A stretch of 64,000 nucleotides of DNA, from contig CM061139.1 in NCBI GenBank assembly GCA_030789695.1, positions 107,916,837 through 107,980,836 of the forward strand, written 5' to 3'. Below the pieces are notes generated by a model, which did not search any database, was not told where the DNA came from, and saw only the letters and a list, made by a program, of their open reading frames with translations. Source of the stretch: Scilla litardierei (lineage: Eukaryota; Streptophyta; Magnoliopsida; Asparagales; Asparagaceae). Position numbers and translations under genes: made by a program. How positions within the stretch are numbered: the first letter of the stretch is position 1; each line of letters begins with the position of its first letter. Positions 47,058 to 58,634 of this stretch are shown piece by piece.

Positions 47058-48955
47058 ATGGCATTCAATGCTTCATCCGCGTCTCATGAAGAAGGTCATT
47101 ATACCGTTCGACGCCCGCTCTTCAACGGAACCAACTACCCAAGTTGGAAGATCAAGATGATGATCTACATGGAGGGTCAAGACCTATGGGACATCACTGA
47201 GGTGCCATTTAATAATCCCACTACACCTGTAGCTTCAAGGACAAAGGCGGAGAAAGACTCGATCAAATTCAATGTGAGGGCTATGAATGCATTCCATTGC
47301 GCCTTCACTTCAAATGAGTTCAACCGCATCTCCATGTGCAAAACGGCCAACGAAATTTGGCATACTTTGGAGATATGTCATGAAGGGACTTCAAAGGTAA
47401 AGAAATCTAAACAAACTGTGTTTAGATCTAAATATGAAATGTTTAAGATGCAGGAAGGATAGAGCATTTCAGAGATGTTCACAAGGTTCACAGACATTAC
47501 GAACGCTTCGGAGGGACTTGGAAAGATGATTTTCCAATAGGATCGTGTAGAGAAGATCCTTGACTCTCTCACATCTCATTGGGAGTCAAAGGCCAACGGA
47601 ATTTTGGAGTCATATGACATGTCAAAATACACCGTTGAGGAGTACATTGGAAATCTCATGGCGTATGAAGTGAAGCTTCAATACAAAAAGGAGATTCAAC
47701 CATCCAAGCCTGAGAAGCCTGAGAAGCAAAAGGGGGTTGCATTCCATACCAAGGAGGAGCCAATCAAGTGGAGGAAGAAATTCCATCGAGAAGCTCCTAG
47801 TGAAGAAGATGAACAAGAAGACGCTAGTGGAGAAGAAATTGAGGATCTTGCCGAGCAATTCAAGGCATTCCTCAAAGGCAACAAGGTAAATCTTTGTCAA
47901 AGTTTGCCTCCAATTCTAACATGGTTCCTACTTGTTACACTTGGAGTGGAAAAGGTCATCTATCCATCGAATGCCCTTCCAAACCCAACAAAGAGACTTA
48001 CAAGGGTAAATGGAAGAAGCATCGGAAAGGGAAGTCCAAGTCCAATAACCACAAGAAGAGGCTTGTTGGAACATTTGATGGTTTGAGTGAAGATACATCA
48101 AGTGAAGAAGAAGAGGATGACAAGGAGAAAGCTCATGCATGCTTTGCGGCAATTGATGTCTCTTCACCAATCACCTCTAGCTCAAATGAAGAAGAGGTAA
48201 AAGCGTGGCTCAACTCCTAAGAGGAATTGTGCCTCATGGCAAACGGAGAAGAATCGTCGTCAAGCTTTAGTGAGGAAGACGATGATGATGAGATCGAGGA
48301 GGAAAAGATCTCATACGAGGAGCTCGAATATTGTTTCGACATGGTCTCTGAAGAAGCTAGTAAGTGCATCAACTCTTACAATAAATTAAAAGCAAAATAT
48401 AAGGATGCTAAGAGTAGATCGCATGAACTAGAATTTGCTAGTGTAAACAATAATGATATGCATATTTGTGACACTAGTGGGTGAGACACACTTCTCTCTC
48501 AAGTTAAGGAATTGAGCATGTCTAATGATAATTTAGTTACTCAAACCCTTAGCTTAGAAACTTGCATTCAACAACTTACATTGAAATGCAAAGAGGAATC
48601 CCGTAAGCTCAACAGATTTGTTTATTCTAGGGAGTCACTCCACGGTTTGCTTGAAAAACAACATTCGACAAACCATAGAGGAGGTCTAGGGTATATTCAA
48701 AATGTGGTACCCAAACCCACCTCTAATTCCTCTTATGGTGCAAATACTAGAAATATTGCTAAAACACCTAAGAAGAATCACCATGCTTTCTTGTATAACA
48801 ATAACAGCAACAAGAAGCATGTAAATCACAAGGTGGTGAGGAATAATGACAACTCTTCATTTTTTGCTAAGAAGCAAAATCCTCATTTTATGCATGTTAA
48901 GAAAATATTTTCTACACCTAAGCATGTCACATCCACACGTAGCAAAAGCTACCAA
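47058..48955 (+). pseudogene. Copia B1 gag (SIRE-like, UBN2-type)
   Basis: Starts MAFNASSASHEEGH, then PLFNGTNYPSWKIKMMIYME (UBN2-type gag core) and the zinc knuckle CYTWSGKGHLSIEC, where the second Cys is Trp. Then an acidic, coiled-coil-prone stretch and HSTNHRGGLGYI. Stops at 47460, 47538, 48218 and 48482, and a one-base deletion near 47878, break the frame. It is cut at about 48955 by a truncated LTR. Protease and RT are absent. It faces B2 gag. Confidence 0.85.
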
Positions 48956-49128
48956 ATCACTAATTCACGAGTCACTTATCACGATTTTCACTTATCACGA
49001 TTTTCACTTTGTGCTCAGAGTTTCCGTCTTTTGGCTAGAGTGGCTGATCGGGCCAACTCATAAGCTCAAGCGACCGTTTAACCCTACCCCTCCACGTGTA
49101 TCGAGCGTTGGGATTAGCAACACACTAT

Positions 49129-49472
49129 GCTCGCTTCTGGATCACGAGCCAGGAAGTGTATTTAGCATAGGGGTGCACCTAGCCTTGATCACTGTGTAGG
49201 AGTCAAAATCCTACTCGCCGCAGCTTACATTTTAAAGTAGCGTGTGCTACGCAATCACGATGAACAATCAACGTATGCAATGACATGAGCAGATATTTGT
49301 GTACCGTTAATTGAAATTAAACATGACATACAAGCATGATGTAGGTGACGGATCTAACTTTGTTGCCAATCTAGATCAAGGGAGTCTAGGCAGCTATCCT
49401 TTCACTGTCTAGTCTCTTTTACGCTAAAATAAAGAAATAGCCTAAAACCCCAAGTGTCAAGTTTCACTTGCC
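49129..49472 (-). other. Conserved stem-loop set, minus copy
   Basis: On the minus strand in order: H1 49472-49456 (GGCAAGT/ACTTGAC, one mismatch). H2 49412-49386 (CTAGACAG/CTGCCTAG, loop TGAAAGGATAG). H3 49377-49351 (GATCTA/TAGATC, eroded middle). H4 49250-49237 (GTAGC/GCTAC). H5 49152-49129. The order is conserved and H3 is decayed. Confidence 0.7.
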
Positions 49473-49929
49473 TAGCACCGAGGATGACGATTACGAAGGT
49501 TCGTCTCACGGACGCTAATCTACGGAGAAGTCGCTGTTATGGAGAAACAATCATCAAAACAACATCCATTTTCATTAGGGTTTTACAAAAACACAAATGG
49601 GTTAAGAGAACATTATAGGATCGAGTTATTACCGAATCGTTAGCGGAAGAACGATGCCGAGCAAGCACGGTGACGGAAGAACGATCCGGGGAACTAGGGT
49701 TCAGATCTGGAAATGGGGAGAGAATCTGGAGAAATGGGATTTTGGGTTTTTCCGGCGGCCTAGAGGTGATGGCCGGCCCTAATGGAGGGGAGAGGGGCTC
49801 TTGATGAAGGAGGAAGGCTAGGGGAAGATGGATGATGATTTGGGGAAGAAGGAGGCTCAGGAGAAATGAAAGAAGAAAGAAAAATGATTGGGGGGTTTAA
49901 ATAGGAAAAGTCGGCGGCTGGGCAAACCC

Positions 49930-50360
49930 TAGGTTTACGACAGCGATTAGTCAGTCAAAGAAGGGTTGTTGACCGACTAGTTCAACAACTAGTCGGTCGG
50001 TCGACCAACTATGACCTACTAAAATCAAGCATCGAAAAAGAGAATAAATCTGGGTAGTGAATTAGTCGGTATGTGAAGGCCTGTCGACCAACTAGTTTGC
50101 AACCTAGTCGGTCGGTGAGTGTTCATAAACCGACTAACGATAAACAGTAACTCAGGTAAAATTTATTAAAGGAACTAGTCGGTCTGAGAGCAAGTTCTGA
50201 CCGACTAGTTTCACATCTAGTCGGTCGGTGGTTGTTCTTAGACCGACTAAGAGTAAACAGTAACTCCTGTACAATTGATTCAATGAACTAGTCGGTTCCA
50301 GTAGAGTTCCTGACCGACTAGATCTCAATCTAGTCGGTTGGTCCCCCTACTTGAACCAAC
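49930..50360. repeat. CCGACTAG/CTAGTCGG array
   Basis: At least ten CTAGTCGGT or ACCGACTAG words lie in pairs at 40-60 bp spacing, within U3 of the truncated minus LTR and just upstream (in minus sense) of its TATA box. Confidence 0.8.
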
Positions 50361-50630
50361 TAAAGTGCACTAAAAGTGCCGAATTGAAGCGCGAAGTTCT
50401 AGGAAGATTCCTACGGCTTCTAGGATCACTCTAACTCTAAAATATGAGCGATTTGAAGTTCGTCATGAGCGACTTACTCCAAGATCAACGATTCTACGGA
50501 AGAAGCTAGAAAATCACGACGAAACGATCGAAAACGAAGCTACGGAGACGAAAACCACACATAAGGAGAAAATCCACCAAAACATATATATAATATAGAT
50601 AATCCAAATACATGAAAACCAGTCGTTACA

Positions 50631-50914
50631 CGTGAAGCTTGTTTCCTCCAGATTCTTCTTCTTTTGATTCCATTTCCTCGCCTTGCTTGCTTCTTTCACT
50701 TCTTTGACTCTTTTTGGCACTTTTTCGTCTTTTCCATGCCCTAAAATCCCGAATTCGTTACCTTTCACCAGAAATGCAAATTATGAACCAAAAGAGTAAA
50801 AAGGTAACAAAAATGGATAGAATATAATGAAACGGTGCATGAAATGAGGCGAAATATGTATGAGATGAGAGTAAAATGTGTATATATAAACCACTCATCA
50901 GTATGATAAGATAT
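50631..50914 (-). mobile_element. Partial LTR, minus strand, of the TGAT family
   Basis: In minus sense it starts TGATGAGTGGTTTATATATA at 50914, similar to the minus strand of the 31409-33149 solo LTR, and is cut at 50631 by the gypsy-type LTR. Confidence 0.55.
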
Positions 50915-50967
50915 AGAAATAAGCACGATACCCATGTAATATACACATGTGTGAGAGACCCAAATAT

Positions 50968-51002
50968 TAGGAAACCAAACCCAAGAGGAGTTTGATTTCC
51001 TA
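50968..51002. other. Hairpin AGGAAACCAAAC / GTTTGATTTCCT
   Basis: 12-bp arms with one mismatch and a 9-nt loop, inside the open frame downstream of B2 gag. Function unknown. Confidence 0.55.
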
Positions 51003-51079
51003 ATGTAATCACATGAGATGATCACATCACTAACTAAAGAGTTGATGTATCTATTCCTCTCTTGCACACTACATTTAGT

Positions 51080-53026
51080 GGGAATCCAAAGACTTAAGGA
51101 TTTCCTTGGCAATGGTTTTGCCTTTGCAAAAGGGGTGGATGTGGCATGCTTAGGTGCAGAAAAATAATTCTTGGCATGCAAAGAATGAGGGGTTTGCTTC
51201 TTAGTAAAAAATGTAGAAATTTCATTCTCCATCATCACCTTGTGATTTACATGCTTCTTGTTGGAGTTATTATTATACAAGAAAGCATAGTGATTCATCT
51301 TAGGTGCTTTATCAATATTTCTTGAGTCTGCATCATTTGAAGAATTAGAGGTTGGTTTGGGTATCACATTTGGAATATAACCCAAACCTCCTCTATGATT
51401 TATCGAATGTTGTTTTTCCAACAAATCGTGCAGTGAATCCCTAGAATGAACAAATCTTTTGAGCTTTTGGGACCCATCTTTGCATTTCAACGTAAGTTGT
51501 TGAATGCAAGACTCTAAGCTAAGATTTTGCTCTGCTAATTTTTCATTTGTCATGCTCAAATCCTTAACTTGAGAGAGAAGTGTATCTCTCTCACTAGTGT
51601 CACAAATATGCACATCATTCACATTTACACTAGTAGATTCTAATTCATGCATCCTACTCATAGCATCTTTAAATTTTGCTTTTAATTTAGAGTATGATTT
51701 GATGCACTTACTTGCCCCGTTGGAAACCACATTGTAACGATATTCAAGCTCCTTATAAGTTACCTTAAGCTCCACCTCATCTTCATCATCTGATTCCGTT
51801 TTGCTAGAGTTCAATGAAGACTCTTTTCCTTTTGCCAGAATGTAAACTTCTTCGTTGGTGTTGAGCCAAGCCTCTACCTCTTCGTTACTATATCTTGAAG
51901 AGAGATCTTCCAATGCCATGAAGCACATGTGAGCTTCCTCCTTGTCATCATCATCTTCTTCATTTGATGAGTCCTCACTTGAGTCATCAAAAGTACCAAC
52001 AAGTCCCTTCTTCTTGTTCTTGTACTTGGAGTTTCCTTTCCAATATTTCTTTCCTTTCCATTTATAAGATTCTTTGGAGGGTTTGGAAGGGCATTCAGTA
52101 GAGTGATGACCTTTACCACTAAAAGTGTAACAAGTAGAAATCTTGTTAGAATTAGAGGCAAACTTTGACAAAGACTTACCTTGCTTGCCCTTTTGGAATG
52201 CTCTTAGTTGCTTGGCAAGCTACATGATTTCATCATCACTAGCCTCATCTTCTCCATCTTCTTCGCTTGAGGCTTCTCGATGAAATTTCTTTCTCCATTT
52301 GATTGGCTTCTTCTCGGCATGGAATGCAATCCCCTTTTGCTTCTCCAGCTTCTCAGGCTTGGATGGATGAATCTCTTTCTTGTGTTGAAACTTCACTTCA
52401 TACGCCATGAGATTCCCAATGCACTCCTCAACGGTGTATTTGGACATGCCATTTGACTCCAAAATATCGTTGGCCTTTGACTTCCATTGAGGTGTAAGAG
52501 AGTTAATGATCTTCTCCACTCGATCTTCTTGAGAAATCACCTTCCCAAATCCTTCCAAAGCATTCACAATATCCGTGAACCTTGTGAAAATTTTCGAGAT
52601 GCTCTCTCCTTCCTACATCTTAAACAATTCATATTTTGATCTAAACACACATTGTTTAGATTTCTTTACCTTTGAAGTCCCTTCATGAGTAATCTCCATT
52701 GTATGACAAATTTCGTTGACTGTTTTGCTTATGGAGATACGGTTGAACTCATTTGGAGTGATGGCACAATGGAAAGCGTTCATTTCCCTCGCATTGGATT
52801 TGATCAAATCCTTCTCTGCCTTTGTCCTTGTAGGCGTGGGTGTAATAGGCTTCACAAGAGGAGACTCTGTGACATCCCAAAGGTCTTGACCCTCCAAGTA
52901 GATCATCATCTTGATCTTCCAACTTGGATAATTTGTTCCGTTGAAGAGCAGGGGTCGAACAGTTGATAGATCTTCTTTATGAGACATGGATGAAGCGTTG
53001 AATTCTATCGTTGTTGTATGCTTCAA
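51080..53026 (-). pseudogene. Copia B2 gag (SIRE-like), minus strand
   Basis: Starts MKHTTTIEFNASSMSHKEDL, then LLFNGTNYPSWKIKMMIYLE, a stop at 52613, a second at 52220, then SKFASNSNKISTCYTFSGKG with the second knuckle Cys replaced by Phe, and an acidic coiled-coil stretch. It ends near LSLWIPTKCS. The frame runs on to 50765 as 468 residues, but the last 100 or so residues are unrelated flank. It is about as eroded as B1 and clearly a sister copy. Confidence 0.85.
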
Positions 53027-53042
53027 CCTCGCTCTGATACCA
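53027..53042 (-). other. Copia B2 primer binding site
   Basis: On the minus strand it reads TGGTATCAGAGCGAGG, like B1. Confidence 0.9.
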
Positions 53043-53044
53043 AT

Positions 53045-53672
53045 TGTAAGGACAATCTATGCCTTGCCATACTAGCAACAAACACTCTATAGGAGGGTGA
53101 ATAGAGTAATGGCAATAATCGTGCAATTATAAATTAAACTTGCAAATGCAGAGTTATAAGTGCAAGAGGAATTTAAAAAAAACAATCAAGTAAATGCTAA
53201 CACATAGATTTTACCCCGGTTTCCCAACTTGGGTACATTCCACCACACCAAATATTCACCATGATCCTACACAAGGTAGTGAATACAATCCCACACAAGG
53301 GATACCCTACACAAGGGATTTGTCCTTCACAAGGACTCAACCTACCCTACACAAGGTTTTAACTCTCACACAGAGAGAAACTAATTCCCACACAGAGAAT
53401 TAGGGTTATCCTACACAAGGACACAATCACCCCAACATAAGTGTCAAACTCCAACGAAGAGAGTACACAACCAACCAACCTTATACAAGGGTTAATCTCT
53501 CACAAAGAGAGAAACTAACTCCCACAAAGAAAGTTAGGGTTAAACTCTCACAAAGAGAGAAATTAACACTCACAAAGAAAGTTAGGGTTTCACTTCACAA
53601 AGATGAAATAAATACTCTTATCTATGCCTTGAGTTGAACTTACTTAATTTAAAGAAGAACGCATGGAAGAGA
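53045..53672 (-). repeat. Copia B2 5' LTR, U5 side, truncated by element C
   Basis: In minus sense it ends TCCTTACA at 53045. It holds the reverse-complement CTACACAAGG/CTCACACAGAG array. The upstream part is missing because element C begins at 53673. Confidence 0.8.
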
Positions 53673-55039
53673 TGTTGAGGGATGTATGCCCTTAGTTCAT
53701 TTGTATGTGGGAATTTTGCTTTTGATGCAAATACATACATATTTAATATAATAAATGCATGGAAAGGGTTACATGGATGACGGGATTGTCCTGGTTTAAA
53801 CGCACGTCCAAATCGCGTCAAAAACAGACTCCAAACGCTCAAAATAGAGTCAAAACAGCCATTTAGCCCATTAAGGGCATTGCGGGTCAGACCCGCACCA
53901 GCAGGCGCCCGACCGCTGCACGCCCGAACCCGCCAAGCAGGGCTCACCCGCTGTGCACACAGATGCATGCACAACACGCGCCTGCAGGGCTTTTGCTATG
54001 CACGTGCCCAGCCACGTGCATTGTACGCACCCTGCCATGTGCACTGCACACGCGCGCAGGTGCAGCCTGCATGGGGCTTGCGTGTGGGGCCCCACGGCCT
54101 AGGGTTTCGTACCATCTCATGGCGGCTGCATTTTTTTGCGAAAAACTATGTTTGATCTGATTCTTGGAGCATCGTTTGAGGGGGTCAAACGAACTTGGAA
54201 TGGAGTGTCGTTTCTTCCTATGCATTTACCGTTCAACTCTCTTCGCAACGATGTGTGACATCGTTCTTGGAGCTCAATGGTGAGGGAGTAAAAATTCATC
54301 AAATTTTGGCCTTCGTGTAAGGCAAACTAATTTGATTTTTTCTTCTCCAGCACATTTAGTCCCACATCGGAAATGGAGTAAAGGGGAGGGGTCAGCCACC
54401 TATATAAATAGGGGTCTGCCCCTTCTTTGAAACTTGCACCAACTCTCTAAATCCGAGAAGCTCCCAAAAGTTTGGAGCATGCTCGGATTAACACTTAAAC
54501 TAATTATTCCCTCTCTCCCTAAATTCTTCCTTGCTCTTGATCGGGATTTAGCAAAGCTATGAAGGAGCTCGAATCGGATCCAATGTCTTGAAGGAGGATC
54601 CACTCATGGTGAAATCTTCTTCGACGCGTGCTTGACTCGATGATAAGGGTGTTGCTTGCCTCGGGATGCAGTGCGGTTCGGGAAGTGATTCGACTCGGGA
54701 TGAGGTGCGGTTCGGGATTCAGTTTGGCTTGGGAGAAGCGGCGCGGGGCCAAAGACATGTTGCTAAAAACGACTCTTCGTATTATGCAGAAATGAAGTGA
54801 ATGGTATGTAGTTTAAATTTTTAACATGCGTTTATAATTGCAAATGTTAGATAGATCTATCCTTTGGGATTGGTCGGACCCAACCCTGGGATAGTAGAGA
54901 TCTTGGCTAGGGTTAATATCTTTAGGGCTTGATTTAAAACGGTTTTAAGTTTGATTTTCCGTTGCTGATTTGTTTTCTTCGTCCGTCCGACTTGGGCCTG
55001 ACGTCGAATTTATAGCCCTAAACCCCCCAAAACCCAACA
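53673..55039 (+). repeat. C 5' LTR
   Basis: 1367 bp, canonical TG to CA. TATA box CTATATAAATAGGGG at 54399-54413. The GC-rich stretch 53880-54075 makes overlapping frames on both strands that are not genes. Confidence 0.85.
54399..54411 (+). promoter_or_regulatory. TATA box of the C 5' LTR
   Basis: CCTATATAAATAG, shared with the E1 5' LTR (7822-7835, minus). Confidence 0.65.
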
Positions 55040-55040
55040 G

Positions 55041-55056
55041 TGGTATCAAAGTCATG
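55041..55056 (+). other. C primer binding site
   Basis: TGGTATCAAAGTCATG, the same Met-tRNA-type variant as E1, 1 bp after the LTR. Confidence 0.85.
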
Positions 55057-55750
55057 TCTACACGATCTATGTTTTGCAGTTATAAAATGTATGTGATACA
55101 GTATGTTTCTCCATGAGATGGAGGTTGAATTTTAAACTTTTAAAATAATCGTTCTAAAGCAGCGTATTATTTTCGAAAATTGTTTTTGAAAATTAGATCT
55201 AATTATAAAATCATGAGAAAATTTTAATAAGGTAGATCTTTAAAGTTATATGATAATTTTGATGTAACTTAGATTTATGAGATAATTTTAAGTTGCATGC
55301 TTAGCTAAATTGTTTAGTTGATATTTTTAATAGTTAAATTGTTCTTCTTTATTATAAGATAATACAAGAAAGACTTTTAGGATGGCCATTAAAATCCTTA
55401 AGAAAATTATATGATAATTTTTTGAAGGGCATGCTATGATTTAAAAATGTTGCAACAAATTAAACTCCTAATACATGATTAGGATAGCCTTCTCACATAA
55501 TTATTTTTTTAATTGTTCTAATAAAATTTTTGAATAAAAGGCTTTGATTTAAATTGTTGCAACATGAATTTTAAATGCATACTACATGATTATGATAGCC
55601 CCTTAAAAATCCTTATAGTTGATAATGACGTTAATAGAAGTTATTAATCAATCCTAATAATTTCGAATTTTAGGATTCAACTAGTTAATAGCATTAACTA
55701 GTTTTAATGAAGCCATTTCTAGTCGATCTCACACATATGAATAATTAGTT
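55057..55750 (+). other. AT-rich leader of C
   Basis: No frame. It parallels the E1 leader (6480-7200). Confidence 0.6.
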
Positions 55751-55990
55751 TCCTTCAATGGACCATGATCAGGTCTAGTGTTTTTTGACTAGTGTTGTGG
55801 ATCACCTAGCTCGACTGGGGATAGTGATCCTGGCCTGGCCAAATCCCTGGACGTGTTTCGCTGGACCGCAAGAATGCGAATTATGATTATGTGACACCAT
55901 CGATTACATATATTCAAGTACGTTAAAAATCTTCTTCAAGGTTAGCTGTAGCCCTCCTTGTTTTTGGATTAGGGGACTAAAAGACGCTTA

Positions 55991-56858
55991 TCATGGTTGT
56001 TGAGCTCCTCTAGCTATGACAATGTCTCTTTTAGAAACCGACTCCATCATACATGTGATGTAGTTTGGTAATCCAAACCGTTGCGTTGGGTCTCCTCGAG
56101 TATCAGTGTAAGTTAATATTAGACATGAAAATAAGGGTTCGACTAGACTAGTCATTATGGTTTGTTGAGTCTCCTTAAGATCATAAGTAACTAGGGGTAA
56201 AAACCAATATGGAGTCACATGTGATGTGATTGATAATGAGTTTATTTACCAACTGCAGAGTCGATCAGCTTGTTGAGTCTCCTCAAGGTTGTGAATCTCA
56301 GGGTGGTTGGGTCCCTCTCCCATTAAATAACTATTTTCGTTCATCTATATGGCTAAAGATGATCGCAGAAATAATGGGAGGATATAGTTGAATAAATACC
56401 ATTTTAACTATATTTAAAAATCATGAACATATGCTAAACTCGGGTAATTCTATGTTTTACCAAAGTAGAATCCAAAATCATAATATCCGTAAAAGAAATA
56501 AGTCAACTGGACAAAACAATTAGTTAAGGAATATTTGATAAACCAAATTATATTCTCACTGATATTAAAAGTATCCTTCATAGCACTGAGTTAAGGACAA
56601 TGATTTCCTTAAACTCTTAAGTCTAATACAATAAAAGCACACTACTTAACACTTGCCTCTATGAACAGGTGTTTGAAGCATGTTTCTCCGTACAACTTGT
56701 TGAGTCTTCTCAAGTTTGTATGAAAAACAGTTTCAATCCGCAAGGTTGGAAACTTCGATCAAACTGTTTGACTCGAAGATGAGTGTAAGAGCGATGCAAG
56801 ACCATGTGTCCAAATTAGATCTTGAGACGAACAACTTGTTGAGTCTCCTCAAGGTTGT
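55991..56858. repeat. Array of hairpins in C, counterpart of the E1 array
   Basis: Copies at 55991-56022, about 56069-56103, 56155-56187, about 56263-56297, 56691-56720 and 56831-56858 centre on TTGAGTCTCCTCAAG. The outer stem is ACAAC/GTTGT in the last copy and TACAA/TTGTA or TTATG-type in others; the second copy is the most eroded. In E1 the centre is TTGAG and CTCAA around GTGTAG-type sequence, so the two arrays are diverged versions of one motif. Confidence 0.7.
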
Positions 56859-58116
56859 AATGCTCAAGTGTTGTGATGATTGCACAGATAATATTTGTGT
56901 TGGGACGAAAAATGTCTAAATATGATTTAGAAAGAAGAAGACACTAAGGAAAATTCATTGAGAAAGAATATTTGGTTTATCATAAGACAAGGCATAGTAG
57001 GAGGAACTGAAAATACAACATGTTTGATGACTAAAATTTCAGAATAATTGTTATACAAAGATAGTCTCACATATTGGCTAATGAAGAAAAGTTGTCCTTG
57101 GGCCATATGGGACGTATATCACACTTGGCTAATGTCGTCACATTACTTTAGAAGAAATGTTTTGATATGATTATAATGTATAACAATGTTATATTAAGAG
57201 TTAATACATGATACACAAGTTAGTAGCAAATCTTATACGGGAAAATAAGACTAGGCCGTACCGAAGAGACTAAGCTTCACAAGTAACATAAAGAGGGGTC
57301 TGACCTCTCGTATTATGAGCCGAAAGACACTTGTGAATCTTGTCTCAAAGGTATGATGGCCGAAATTCCATCTGTAAGACAGTGGAAGAATGAGTTGGTG
57401 AACTCGTCGTTTCGTACATACGGATATACCCGGACCCAAGTCTAAATAAGCCATGATAATGTATTCTTATTTTATTATGACACGTGTTCTTGATGAAACA
57501 CAAATTTGATAAAATAGAGAACACAATGACAGAAGTATTTGAACTGATTCGATCGGATCGAAGAGTCGAATATTTAGCTATGTAATTCTTGTGTAACTAA
57601 AAGAAAATGAGATTTTCTCTCAAGTCAAGTCTTTTAACACATCGGTGTGTTAGAGAGCATGAATCGTACTCTGTTAGACTTAGTGTGATACTTGGCTAGT
57701 GACTCTGAGTTATAATCCTGGTTCTGGGTTAAAACCCAGATAATAACGCCTAGGTATATGATAAGGTTATATTAGAACCTTATAAATATAATATTCCTCA
57801 AATTAATCGTTATGTAGTCATAAGGTTACTCGAGCCTCGTGAGACGGAGTCGAGTAAAATGTCATAGTTAATGATGGCCTAGTCAACTTCCAAGAATCCA
57901 TTCGAAGTAGGGACTCTAATAAATGACTTGATGCAATCTGAAAAAGGTCAGTGCATGTAAATAAAGTATGGACTTTAGTTTACGTGCCCAAGAAAAGTGT
58001 TTTCTTTGGCTGCAAGTGAATCTTCGAGACAGAAGATTAGTGCAGATGGAAAATAGTGAAGTACAAGTTATGCTGGTTGCGAACGGTTATCATCAAAACT
58101 CTTATAAATGGATTGT

Positions 58117-58600
58117 GATGAAACTTTCTCGCCAGTAGATGTGTACAGATCAGTTTGGATCAGACTCGATGTAAATGCTCATGATGACCATGAATACTGG
58201 AATTTGTTTATTTTCTAAATATGATTTAGAAGAACAACTTATAGAGTTTTTACGGTCAGTGTGAGCAAATAAAAGGCATGGGAGGCATCAAGGAGCCGGA
58301 ACATATGGTTTGACAAAGTGGTCAAAGAGTTTGACACTTTATCAGAAATGATTATTAACCGTCTAAATAACCAGTAAACTAATTTGGATTACTCTCGATG
58401 AGCTGGATGAGATCTAGACAAGATAAATATTATGGATTCCAAGAGACCAAGGAAATTATTTGGATGAGATTCAAATGTGTGGTCTAAAATGAACATAGAA
58501 ACCCCTTAAGTCTATAAGTAGACGGTTTAGCAGATACACTCACGAAGGCTCTACCACATGAAGTCTAGAAAGACTCGTGTATAAATGCGAAATGAGATAC
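58117..58600 (+). pseudogene. C copia pol relic
   Basis: 58117-58200 encodes DETFSPVDVYRSVWIRLDV and NAHDDHEY, the start of the copia RT domain. The RT core is mostly deleted. The pol end ADTLTKALPHEV at about 58532-58567 precedes the polypurine tract. Frameshifts and stops throughout. Confidence 0.7.
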
Positions 58601-58620
58601 CAGGATAAATGGACCTAAGT

Positions 58621-58634
58621 GCAAGTGGGAGATA
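58621..58634 (+). other. C polypurine tract 1
   Basis: GCAAGTGGGAGATA, identical to the E1 tract (3235-3248). What follows it in C is not the LTR but a 1.1 kb UTR. Confidence 0.85.

Larger units (their letters stand above)
48956..50630 (-). mobile_element. Truncated gypsy-type LTR, minus strand
   Basis: In minus sense it starts TGTAACGACTGG at 50630. It carries an array of CCGACTAG words (49930-50360), a TATA box (49893-49908, CCTATTTAAACCCC), a GC-rich leader and the stem-loop set in reverse (49129-49472), and breaks off near 48956. It interrupts the B1 gag relic and the partial LTR next to it. Confidence 0.75.

Noticed and set aside
49930..50360. Regularly spaced short repeats resembling a CRISPR array
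   Set aside because: The repeats are 8-9 bp palindromes with irregular spacing in a plant LTR; no cas genes, no leader.
50765..52171. A 468-residue open frame, the longest in the window
   Set aside because: The first part is copia B2 gag, but stops upstream break it, and the last 100 or so residues are LTR flank. It is kept only as part of the gag relic.
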